From NCBI GenBank assembly GCA_049657775.1, contig JBASNZ010000082.1:1-23044 (forward strand): a stretch of DNA of 23,044 nt, given 5' to 3'. This DNA comes from JBASNZ01 sp049657775. Lineage in GTDB: Bacteria > Actinomycetota > Coriobacteriia > Anaerosomatales > Anaerosomataceae. The notes below the pieces were generated by a model that worked only from the letters and a program-made list of their open reading frames with translations, made no database searches and was not told the origin of the DNA. A program made the position numbers and the translations under genes. Below, in pieces: positions 14,246 to 20,523 of the stretch; position 1 is the stretch's first letter; every line of letters begins with the position of its first letter.

Positions 14246-14261
14246 GTGTAAACGTTCTCGT
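14246..14261. promoter_or_regulatory. Second, degenerate LacI-type operator near the regulator gene
   Basis: GTGTAAACGTTCTCGT matches 11 of 16 bases of the perfect operator, including the whole TAAACGTT core. Its centre is 88 bp from the first. It lies upstream of the lacI-type start codon and may serve autoregulation or looping. Confidence 0.5.
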
Positions 14262-14317
14262 GGGAAATGTACCCTTCTGCGGTATTCTTATAGCCGTGTC
14301 AACAGCCAAGGAGCGCC

Positions 14318-15322
14318 ATGACCGCCACCATCCGCGATGTAGCCGACCACGCCGGAGTCTCCGTGGCGACGGTCTCGCGCGTGCTAACGGGCAGCCGCAA
14401 CGTTTCGCCGGCCCTTGCCGAGCGCGTGCACGACGCGGCGCGCATCCTCGGCTACCGCCACAACGCCGTTGCGCGCGCCCTTCGGCGCGGTCAGACCAAT
14501 ACCGTGGGGATGATCGTGCCCGAGATAGGCAACCCGTTCTTCCCCGCCATCGTCGAAGCCGTCGAGCGACGGCTGCAGGGCACCGGTCGCGACCTGTTTC
14601 TCTGCGACGCTCAGCAAGACGTGACCATCGAGCACCAACGCGTGCAGGCGCTTATCGGACGTCAGGTGGACGGGCTTGTGATCGTGCCGGTCTCGGCCAT
14701 CGGAAGTCACGCAGCGGTTGAAGAGGCCGCCGCCCGTACGCCGGTGGTGCAGGTGGACCGGTACGTTGAGAACCTCCCGGTCGACTGGGTGGGCGTGGAT
14801 GACGAGCTCGGCATCGGGCTGGCGGTGGCGCATGTGGCCTCTCTCGGCGCAAGCCACATCGCGTTCGTCAGCGCGTCGCTTGATTCGTCGTCGGCCCAGC
14901 AACGACACACCGGGTTCAGCAGAGCGATCACCCGCCTGGGATTGGACGCGAGCGCGCCCCGTCTTCTGGGCGCCTTCCGTGCCGAGTGGGGCCGCGCGGC
15001 CGTGCTTCAATTGATGGCCAGAGACAGCTTGCCGGACGCGGTGATCTGCGGCAACGACGAGATCGCCGTGGGAGTGCTTGGCGAGTTCAGGCGCAAGCAC
15101 GTTCGCGTTCCTGAAGACGTGCTGGTGACAGGCTTTGACGACATCCGGTTCGCGGCCATGGCCGACCCGCCGCTTACCACAGTGCGCCAGCCGCACGAAC
15201 AGCTCGCCGCCGAGTGCATCCGGCTGCTCGACGCGCGCATGGCGGATCCCGATACTCCCGTGCAGCGCACCGCTATCGCCCCGTCGCTTGTGGTGCGCGA
15301 CTCAACGCAAGGCCGCACATGA
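14318..15322 (+). CDS. LacI/GalR-family transcriptional regulator
   Basis: 334 residues, full length. The N-terminal HTH (TIRDVADHAGVSVATVSRVL, residues 4-23) and hinge (RHNAVARALRRG, 47-58) are typical. The rest is the sugar-binding dimerisation core (TVGMIVPEIGNPFFPAIVEAVE, DGLVIVP, PDAVICGNDEIAVGVL, TGFDD). ATG behind AAGGAG. It is encoded divergently from the transport operon, with two operator-like sites in the shared 187-bp gap, so it very likely represses that operon until an effector (the imported compound or a breakdown product) binds. Its stop overlaps the M20 gene start by ATGA, so the two are translated together. Confidence 0.93.
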   Translation: MTATIRDVADHAGVSVATVSRVLTGSRNVSPALAERVHDAARILGYRHNAVARALRRGQTNTVGMIVPEIGNPFFPAIVEAVERRLQGTGRDLFLCDAQQDVTIEHQRVQALIGRQVDGLVIVPVSAIGSHAAVEEAAARTPVVQVDRYVENLPVDWVGVDDELGIGLAVAHVASLGASHIAFVSASLDSSSAQQRHTGFSRAITRLGLDASAPRLLGAFRAEWGRAAVLQLMARDSLPDAVICGNDEIAVGVLGEFRRKHVRVPEDVLVTGFDDIRFAAMADPPLTTVRQPHEQLAAECIRLLDARMADPDTPVQRTAIAPSLVVRDSTQGRT

Positions 15323-16431
15323 CAGACGTTGTAGAGCTGGCCCGCACGCTCGTGCGCATGGACACGGCGGGACATGGCGAGGAGGCCGCGGCGCGCGTGT
15401 GCGCGAGCATCCTTGAGCGCGCGGGTGCCCGCGTTGAGCTGGTGCCGTACGCGCCCGGCCGGGCGCATCTTGTTGCTACAGCCGGCCACCCCGTCGACCG
15501 CCCGCTCATTGTGTCCGGTCACCTGGACACCGTGCCCGTGGGCGACGCGACGTGGCAGCACCAACCTTTGTCGGCCGACGTTGTTGATGAACGATTGCAT
15601 GGTCGCGGGTCGGCTGACATGAAGGGCGGCGTGGCCGCGCTGGTGGTGGCCCTGGAGCGCGCACTACAGCGGGACTCATCGGCAAGCGGAGCTGTGCTGG
15701 TGCTTACCTCCGCCGAGGAGGCCGGGTGCGCGGGTGCGCGGCATCTGCTGACCACTTCCCGGCTGCCGCACGGCGGCCCGCTGCTTGTTGCTGAACCCAC
15801 CGATATGCGCATCGCCACAGGTCACAAGGGCGTGCTGTGGCTGCGCGTGAGCGCCACGGGGCGCTCCGCACACGGCTCCCGCCCCGACCTGGGCGAGAAT
15901 GCGATCACGCCGCTTGCCAGGCTGGTCGTGCGGATTGCCGACGAGGGACTTCCCGGCGAGCACCCCGTGCTTGGACGCGTCACGGCCAACGTGGGGACGA
16001 TCCGGGGCGGAACGCAGATCAACCTGGTCCCCGATGCCGCAAGCACCGAGATAGACATCCGCCTTGTGCCAGGCGCGGATACGCAGGTGCTTATCGAGCG
16101 CATCCGAGCGATGGCCGGGGCCGACGTGCGCATCGAGACGCTGCAGGACCTGGCGCCGGTCTACTCGCCTCCGGACGCGCCGTTCGCGGTCGGGGTGGGT
16201 CAGGCCTTGGCCGAAGTCACGGGTACGGCACACCATCGCCCGCCGATGACGTACTTCACGGATGCGGCGATAGTGGCCTCGGCACTCGGCAGCTCGGAGA
16301 CCGTACTGCTGGGGCCCGGCGATCCGGACGCGGCGCACACCACTGACGAATCGTGCCCGGTGGAGCAGATCAGGCAGGCGTGCGACGTCTACGAGCGCGT
16401 ACTCGGCTACTCGTCGCCCCGTCGCAGGTAG
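15319..16431 (+). CDS. M20-family metallohydrolase (ArgE/DapE/ACY1 type)
   Basis: 370 residues. M20 enzymes are two-zinc hydrolases that remove acyl or aminoacyl groups from amide bonds. The zinc and catalytic residues are in order: H68 and D70 (SGHLDTVP), D100 (GRGSADMKGG), E133-E134 (SAEEAG), E159 (AEPTD) and a C-terminal His in DAAHTTDE. The dimerisation domain lies about 165-280 (TGRSAHGSRPDLGENAI). It overlaps the LacI-type regulator by ATGA, which ties it to the nucleoside-type operon rather than to arginine or lysine synthesis. The last eight codons (GYSSPRRR) and the stop lie in a 48-bp repeat shared with the rfbD 3' end. The exact amide substrate is unknown. Confidence 0.88.
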   Translation: MTDVVELARTLVRMDTAGHGEEAAARVCASILERAGARVELVPYAPGRAHLVATAGHPVDRPLIVSGHLDTVPVGDATWQHQPLSADVVDERLHGRGSADMKGGVAALVVALERALQRDSSASGAVLVLTSAEEAGCAGARHLLTTSRLPHGGPLLVAEPTDMRIATGHKGVLWLRVSATGRSAHGSRPDLGENAITPLARLVVRIADEGLPGEHPVLGRVTANVGTIRGGTQINLVPDAASTEIDIRLVPGADTQVLIERIRAMAGADVRIETLQDLAPVYSPPDAPFAVGVGQALAEVTGTAHHRPPMTYFTDAAIVASALGSSETVLLGPGDPDAAHTTDESCPVEQIRQACDVYERVLGYSSPRRR

Positions 16432-16442
16432 CGCGCGAGAGC
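16395..16442. repeat. 48-bp direct repeat, left copy (M20 3' end with rfbD-like tail)
   Basis: Identical at 46 of 48 bases to 17130-17177. This copy contains the last codons of the M20 gene. Read on the minus strand, it continues into a relic RfbD C-terminus (QYQDALARYLRRGDE then stop, ending at 16411). Similarity to the right copy continues weakly for about another 12 bases beyond 16442. Confidence 0.9.
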
Positions 16443-16455
16443 ATCCTGGTACTGA

Positions 16456-16923
16456 TCACGCCGAGCGCTCGGTTACCGTGAACTCTACGTCGCAGCCCAG
16501 TACGCTCATGAGCTCAAGCATTCCGTCTATGGACTTCTCGTAGTTGGTCTGGTCGAGCAACCTGTAGAGCTGTGCCGGCGATGTCTTGAGGCGCCTGGCC
16601 ACGGCTCGTTTTGAAAGCCCGCTCGTTTCAAGCCTGTGCTGTGCGTCGAGCGTTAGACGGTATAGCAGCATGTCACGCATGTACACCGGCTCCCGGTTGT
16701 AGTCGAACGCCATCTCTTCATGCACGAAGCCTTCTCTGCCCGACTTGAGAACGTAGGTGACAGCGTCGCCCGCTAGCTCCTCATCGATGTAGTACGCGAC
16801 GACGGGATCGTCGGCCGTTGGGACCGGATCAAGTCGGGCATATGGGTACGCGAACGATCCCCGCGCGGTATCGAGAACGAACTCCCGTTTCCTGTTGTTG
16901 ATCCGTACACCCTGAATGCTCAC
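16456..16923 (-). CDS. HTH-domain protein, antitoxin-like, family unknown
   Basis: 155 residues from a GTG at 16921-16923 behind GAGGGA. The frame is open for 31 codons upstream, but that part is Arg/Gly-rich and unlike protein. The first 90 residues are beta-rich with many acidic and aromatic residues (EFVLDTARGSFAYPYARLDP, VVAYYIDEELAGDAVTYVLK); I do not recognise this domain. Residues 102-125 (GLSKRAVARRLKTSPAQLYRLL) are a clear XRE/Cro-type helix-turn-helix, followed by SIDGMLELMSVLGCDVEF, as in many small antitoxin or autoregulator proteins. The gene is alone between two 48-bp direct repeats at the M20/rfbD junction. No toxin partner is obvious; the short frame upstream may be a remnant of one. 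Confidence 0.65.
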   Translation of the reverse strand: MSIQGVRINNRKREFVLDTARGSFAYPYARLDPVPTADDPVVAYYIDEELAGDAVTYVLKSGREGFVHEEMAFDYNREPVYMRDMLLYRLTLDAQHRLETSGLSKRAVARRLKTSPAQLYRLLDQTNYEKSIDGMLELMSVLGCDVEFTVTERSA

Positions 16924-16939
16924 AGGCGTCCCTCTGTTC

Positions 16940-17032
16940 TTAGCGAGTAGATGGCGGCGACCGCGTCCCGCGGGATACGGCCGGCCATCGCCCGACCTGC
17001 GTCCAAGTCCCGCCACGGCGGATGCGCGTCAT
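16940..17032 (-). CDS. Candidate 30-residue ORF or broken gene ahead of the HTH gene
   Basis: ATG 17030-17032 is preceded by a near-perfect ribosome site (GCAGGAGGTAACATT), but the frame ends after 30 residues (MTRIRRGGTWTQVGRWPAVS and ten more). A second frame over the same bases reads more like protein (MAGRIPRDAVAAIYSLRTEG, then RL) and its TGA overlaps the GTG of the HTH gene as GTGA, the arrangement of a coupled upstream gene. A frameshift in a small coupled gene, or a true leader peptide, would explain both. Confidence 0.3.
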   Translation of the reverse strand: MTRIRRGGTWTQVGRWPAVSRGTRSPPSTR

Positions 17033-17129
17033 AATGTTACCTCCTGCGGTACTAGTTCACAAGCGCAAAGCCATCAGCTCCACATTCGCAGGAGGGTCAA
17101 AACGGTACCTTTCGCGGTTCTAAACAGAA

Positions 17130-17177
17130 GCGCGTACTCGGCTACTTGTCGTCCCGTCGCAGGTAGCGCGCGAGAGC
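17130..17177. repeat. 48-bp direct repeat, right copy (rfbD 3' end)
   Basis: The same orientation as 16395-16442, with two base differences. It encodes the RfbD C-terminus (ALARYLRRDDK and stop). Beyond that stop it still carries the GCGCGTACTCGGCTAC that codes for the M20 tail in the left copy. Both gene ends are therefore present in both copies. Confidence 0.9.
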
Positions 17178-18071
17178 GTCGTGCCACTCGGGCATGACAA
17201 CGCCGAAGGTCGCGGCCCGGGAGCAGTCCAGAACCGAGTTGCGCGGGCGCTCGGCCCGCGTGGGAAACTCCGCCGATGACACCGGTACGAGCTCGCGTTG
17301 GATGCCGGCGATCCTGAGTATCTCGGCAGCCATCTCAAAGCGGGTGCACGACCCGGCGTTTGCCAGATGCACTACGCCGGTTGCACCCGCAGCCAGCAGA
17401 TCGAGGAGGCCGGCGGCCAGATCCATGGTGTACGTGGGCGAGCCCACTTCGTCTGTGACCACCTTGAGCCTGGGCCGGCTGCGCGCCAGTTCCAGGATCT
17501 TGCCAGGGAAGTTGCGCCCGTTGGGGCCGAACACCCAGGCGGTACGTACGATGAGAGCATCGGGAGATTCCGCGGCGACAGCGCGTTCCCCCGCCAGCTT
17601 GGACTGGCCGTAGACGGACATCGGATGCGGTGCGTCATCCTCCACATACGCACCCCGCTTGGCGCCATCGAACACGAAGTCGGTGGACACATGCACAAAA
17701 CCCAGACCGGCATCACGCGCGGCTGCCGCAAGCAGGCCCGCACCGGTCTCGTTTACCAGGAACGCCCGGTCACGCTCGTCCTCGGCGCGCTCAACGTCGG
17801 TGTAGGCGGCAGCGTTGAGCAGTACTCCCCCGCCACCGGATGCGAACGCCTCGACCGCGTCGAGCACCAGGGGTCGGTTGGTGATATCGAACTCGCCCTC
17901 ACGCGGCGCCACAAACTCCAGCCCTCGTGCGGTGAGGACACGCTGGAGGGCGGTGCCCAGCATGCCGCCGGCGCCGGCGATAAGAAAGCGGTTGGCGCGA
18001 TGGGGCGCCAGGTCCGCCGTAGCGTGTGGCGCCAGGTCCGCCGTAGCTCGGGGTGCGATCTTGGACGACAC
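17142..18071 (-). CDS. rfbD: dTDP-4-dehydrorhamnose reductase
   Basis: 309 residues. Last step of dTDP-L-rhamnose synthesis: NAD(P)H-dependent reduction of dTDP-6-deoxy-L-lyxo-4-hexulose. NAD-binding GAGGMLG (33-39), NAAAYTDVE (86-94), STDFVFDG (129-136), catalytic Y154-x3-K158 and GSPTYTMDLA are all present. Start is GTG 18069-18071, directly after the rfbB stop (TAGGTG). The protein therefore carries an odd 27-residue N-terminal extension with a duplicated octapeptide (ATADLAPH twice) before the usual RFLIAGAGG start; no start codon lies nearer the Rossmann fold. Its 3' end lies in a 48-bp repeat also found at the M20 gene end. Confidence 0.92.
   Translation of the reverse strand: MSSKIAPRATADLAPHATADLAPHRANRFLIAGAGGMLGTALQRVLTARGLEFVAPREGEFDITNRPLVLDAVEAFASGGGGVLLNAAAYTDVERAEDERDRAFLVNETGAGLLAAAARDAGLGFVHVSTDFVFDGAKRGAYVEDDAPHPMSVYGQSKLAGERAVAAESPDALIVRTAWVFGPNGRNFPGKILELARSRPRLKVVTDEVGSPTYTMDLAAGLLDLLAAGATGVVHLANAGSCTRFEMAAEILRIAGIQRELVPVSSAEFPTRAERPRNSVLDCSRAATFGVVMPEWHDALARYLRRDDK
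18004..18047. repeat. Two 20-bp repeats, 24-bp period, in the rfbD N-terminal extension
   Basis: GGCGCCAGGTCCGCCGTAGC occurs at 18004-18023 and 18028-18047 and encodes the doubled ATADLAPH of RfbD. This looks like a recent in-frame duplication of a non-conserved N-terminal segment. Confidence 0.85.
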
Positions 18072-19094
18072 CTAGCTGCGCTCCTCGTACCAGCGCTTAC
18101 GCCAGTGTGCGAACTCCCCCGTGCCGTGCTTGATCTTGTGCCACCACCACTCGTTGTCGCGATACCAGCGAATGGTCTCGCGCAGCCCCGCCTCAAAGTC
18201 GACCCTGGGCTCCCAGCCAAGCGCGTCTCGGGCCTTGTCGCAGGCGATCGAGTAGCGCCGGTCGTGGCCGGGGCGGTCGGTCACCTGCTTGACGCTCTCG
18301 TCCCACTCAAGACCCAATTCGTCCAGGATGATCGTGGTGATCTCGCGGTTGGTGCGCTCGTTGCCGCCACCGATGTTGTAGACCTGTCCTGGCTCCCCCG
18401 ACAGCAGCGCCGCGGCGATACCGTCAACGTGATCGTTCACGTGCAGCCAGTCGCGCACGTTGAGCCCATCGCCGTAAAGCGGCAGCTTCTCGCCTTCGAT
18501 GGCGTTGGTGACAAAAAGCGGGATGAGCTTTTCGGGATACTGATTGGGTCCGTAGGTGTTGGACCCGCGCGTGATAACCACCGGTGACCCGTAGGTGGTG
18601 TGGTACGCGAGCACCTGCAGGTCGCCGCCGGCTTTGGATGCCGAGTACGGACTGGACGCATTGAGCCTGTCGTCCTCGCAGAACGAGCCCTCGTCGATGG
18701 AGCCGTAGACCTCGTCGGTGGAGACCTGCACCATGCGCCAGATGTCGTGTGCGCGCATGGCCTCCAGGAGCGTGTGCGTGCCGAGGATATCGGTGCGCAA
18801 GAACGCCTCGGGATCCGCGATGGAGCGGTCAACGTGCGTCTCGGCGGCGAAGTTGACGATGGCGTCGATACCGCCGGATTTGGCGATGGTCGCGTCCACG
18901 TCGGCCGCGTCACAGATGTCGGCGTGCACGAAGCGGTAGCGGGGGTCGTCTTCGACGGCTTTGAGGTTGTCGGGATTGCCGGCGTAGGTGAGCTTGTCGA
19001 GAACGACGATCTCCCAGTCGGCGTGCAGCGCGAGCATGCGCCGTACGAACGCCGAGCCGATGAACCCCGCGCCTCCGCAAACGAGGAGTCTCAT
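18072..19094 (-). CDS. rfbB: dTDP-glucose 4,6-dehydratase
   Basis: 340 residues, normal length. Converts dTDP-glucose to dTDP-4-keto-6-deoxyglucose, the second step of dTDP-rhamnose synthesis, with bound NAD. Visible: GGAGFIG (7-13), LDKLTYAGN (32-40), the AAETHVDRS motif (83-91), catalytic STDEVYG with T126-D127-E128, Y150-x3-K154 (YSASK), and GSNTYGPNQYPEKLIP, which contacts the nucleotide sugar. ATG overlaps the rfbC stop by ATGA, so rfbC, rfbB and rfbD are read as one unit. Confidence 0.95.
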   Translation of the reverse strand: MRLLVCGGAGFIGSAFVRRMLALHADWEIVVLDKLTYAGNPDNLKAVEDDPRYRFVHADICDAADVDATIAKSGGIDAIVNFAAETHVDRSIADPEAFLRTDILGTHTLLEAMRAHDIWRMVQVSTDEVYGSIDEGSFCEDDRLNASSPYSASKAGGDLQVLAYHTTYGSPVVITRGSNTYGPNQYPEKLIPLFVTNAIEGEKLPLYGDGLNVRDWLHVNDHVDGIAAALLSGEPGQVYNIGGGNERTNREITTIILDELGLEWDESVKQVTDRPGHDRRYSIACDKARDALGWEPRVDFEAGLRETIRWYRDNEWWWHKIKHGTGEFAHWRKRWYEERS

Positions 19095-19546
19095 CCGTTC
19101 TTCACGCCCCAGTCGTAACCGATCTCGGGGTCGTTGAACGGACGGCGGTACTCATCGGGCTCGTCGTAGTTGTAGAGCTCGGTGGGTGTGTTGACGATGT
19201 ACGCTGGCTCGGTTCCAACGGCAGTGAACCCGTGATATACCCCCTTGGGGATGATGACGAGGCGCTGGCGCTGCCAGCCGATGACGAACTCGTTGGTCTC
19301 CCCAAACGTGGCCGACCCCTCGCGGCGATCGTGGAGCACCACCTTGGCCATGCCGCCGACGCACACGAAGTGGTCGGTCTGCTTCTCGTGGTAGTGCCAG
19401 GCCTTGACGACGCCCGGATACACCATGGTCACGTAGACCTGGCCGAAGCGCTGGAAATCGGGGTCGTCCGAGCGCCACATCTCCATGAGCAACCCGCGCT
19501 CGTCGGGCATGACCTTGAGGTCTTTGACCTTCACGCCGTCGATCAT
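19091..19546 (-). CDS. rfbC: dTDP-4-dehydrorhamnose 3,5-epimerase, short form
   Basis: 151 residues from ATG 19544-19546 (GGAGGGA upstream); an earlier in-frame start would add 20 unlike residues. Third step of dTDP-rhamnose synthesis. A cupin/RmlC fold is indicated by GVVKAWHYHEKQTDHFVCVGG (H51, H53 and H59), IIPKGVYHGFTAVG (H105), and NTPTELYNYDEPDE, which corresponds to the substrate-binding end. The enzyme is about 30 residues shorter than classical RmlC, resembling the compact RmlC-like epimerases; which of the two epimerisations it performs cannot be read. Its position before rfbB and rfbD supports the assignment. Confidence 0.87.
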   Translation of the reverse strand: MIDGVKVKDLKVMPDERGLLMEMWRSDDPDFQRFGQVYVTMVYPGVVKAWHYHEKQTDHFVCVGGMAKVVLHDRREGSATFGETNEFVIGWQRQRLVIIPKGVYHGFTAVGTEPAYIVNTPTELYNYDEPDEYRRPFNDPEIGYDWGVKNG

Positions 19547-19606
19547 GGCGGTCCCTCCGTTAGGTTCGAGTGTCCCAATGCTAGCGCAACCAAGCTGTAC
19601 GCACAC

Positions 19607-20083
19607 TCACCTGCGTCCCCGATATGGTCCTCGTCCCTCGCGCGCGACCAGGCCTATCGCTGGCGATCGAAGAAGATCGGGGTTCTCGCCGAAGAGGCGA
19701 ATCAGCCGATCGACGGTGGCACCCTGGATCACATCGCCGCGTTCCCATCGGCCCACCATCCCCCGGGAGACGCCGAGCGCGGCTTCCAGCTCGCCCTGCG
19801 TGAGACCGAGGTTCAGACGGATGTCACGAACCTCTTCGGGGGATAGCAGCCCCAGGTCGCACCTGGCGAGTCTGACAACCTTCCTGGTGAATTCAACGAT
19901 CTCGGGACCAGAGTAGAACTCCTCACCGCACGTCCGGCATCGCTCGTATTCGAAGTCCGGCTGGAGGGTCCAGCTACCTTCACGGAACTCCGTGACGATC
20001 GGCTCTCGAGTGCGCTCCAATGCACGCTGCCCGCATGCCGGGCAGACTCCCAGTCGCTCCGACTGTTCGCTCAATCCACCCAT
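19607..20083 (-). CDS. mqsA: MqsA/YgiT-type zinc-finger HTH antitoxin
   Basis: 158 residues. The N-terminal zinc domain has C14-x2-C17 (VCPACGQ) and C49-x2-C52 (CRTCGEEF). The C-terminal XRE helix-turn-helix covers LGLTQGELEAALGVSRGMVGRWERG (about 92-116), ending PDLLRSPA much like E. coli MqsA. ATG 20081-20083 with GAGG upstream, 11 bases after the end of the toxin gene, in the toxin-first order usual for mqsRA. It should bind the MqsR-like toxin through its zinc domain and repress the operon through its HTH. Located inside the rhamnose operon, 60 bases before rfbC. Confidence 0.85.
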   Translation of the reverse strand: MGGLSEQSERLGVCPACGQRALERTREPIVTEFREGSWTLQPDFEYERCRTCGEEFYSGPEIVEFTRKVVRLARCDLGLLSPEEVRDIRLNLGLTQGELEAALGVSRGMVGRWERGDVIQGATVDRLIRLFGENPDLLRSPAIGLVAREGRGPYRGRR

Positions 20084-20094
20084 CTCACACCTCG

Positions 20095-20409
20095 CTAGTG
20101 CGCCTCTCCATCATGACAACACGACAACACGAAGACCCGGCCTTCCGACACCGCGAACTTCACGTACCATCGTCGTCCCTCAATCGTCGGCCGGTAGACG
20201 TCGAGCCATACGCTGGGATTGTCCCGATGCCTCAGACATTTGTGAAAGTCTGATACATCGAGTCCGCACAGAATCCGTGACGCAACTTCCACCGGATACC
20301 GCCTATGCAGCAGGTAGCGTCTGACTCGACTGCTCATCACGATCTCGCCGGACGTGGCCAGATTCCGCACGGTCGACAGTTCGTTCTTTGGCGCTCCACC
20401 AGGCAACAC
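20095..20409 (-). CDS. mqsR: MqsR-type mRNA interferase toxin
   Basis: 104 residues from GTG 20407-20409, eight bases after the ribosome site GGAGG; a TTG start at 20425-20427 is possible but less well placed. By eye it aligns with E. coli MqsR along most of its length: NELSTVRNLATSGEIVMSSR at the start, SDFHKCLRHRDNPSVWLDVY (compare SDFYKS and WQDVYRP in MqsR) in the middle, then a beta strand WYVKFAVSEGRVFVLS. MqsR enzymes cleave mRNA at GCU-type sites and adopt the RelE fold. Directly followed by the MqsA-like antitoxin. The identification comes from motif similarity and the partner gene. Confidence 0.82.
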   Translation of the reverse strand: MLPGGAPKNELSTVRNLATSGEIVMSSRVRRYLLHRRYPVEVASRILCGLDVSDFHKCLRHRDNPSVWLDVYRPTIEGRRWYVKFAVSEGRVFVLSCCHDGEAH

Positions 20410-20415
20410 ACGAAC

Positions 20416-20480
20416 CCCCTCCAACAAGAATGAGACAGGAGGGGTATCTCAAAAGTAGCACCATGCGTGTTTGTGAGCAA
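20416..20480 (-). promoter_or_regulatory. Promoter and ribosome-site-pairing inverted repeat of mqsRA
   Basis: On the minus strand TTGCTC (20475-20480), a 17-bp spacer and TACTTT (20452-20457) form a modest promoter. The leader then contains CCCCTCC (20438-20444), able to pair with GGAGGGG (20416-20422), the mqsR ribosome site, across a 15-base loop. It could hide the ribosome site or act as a DNA operator. About 100 bp here separates the TA pair from rfbA. Confidence 0.4.
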
Positions 20481-20523
20481 GATGCCTCCCAAACCGCGCG
20501 CGGATGAAAGCCGGAGGTTCGCG

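Noticed and set aside
16395..17177. Insertion sequence between M20 and rfbD
   Set aside because: There is no transposase and there are no terminal inverted repeats, and the 48-bp duplications are far longer than ordinary target-site duplications.
17298..18587. 429-codon plus-strand open frame across rfbD and rfbB
   Set aside because: It is a high-GC shadow of two clear rhamnose-synthesis genes, with biased composition and no motifs.
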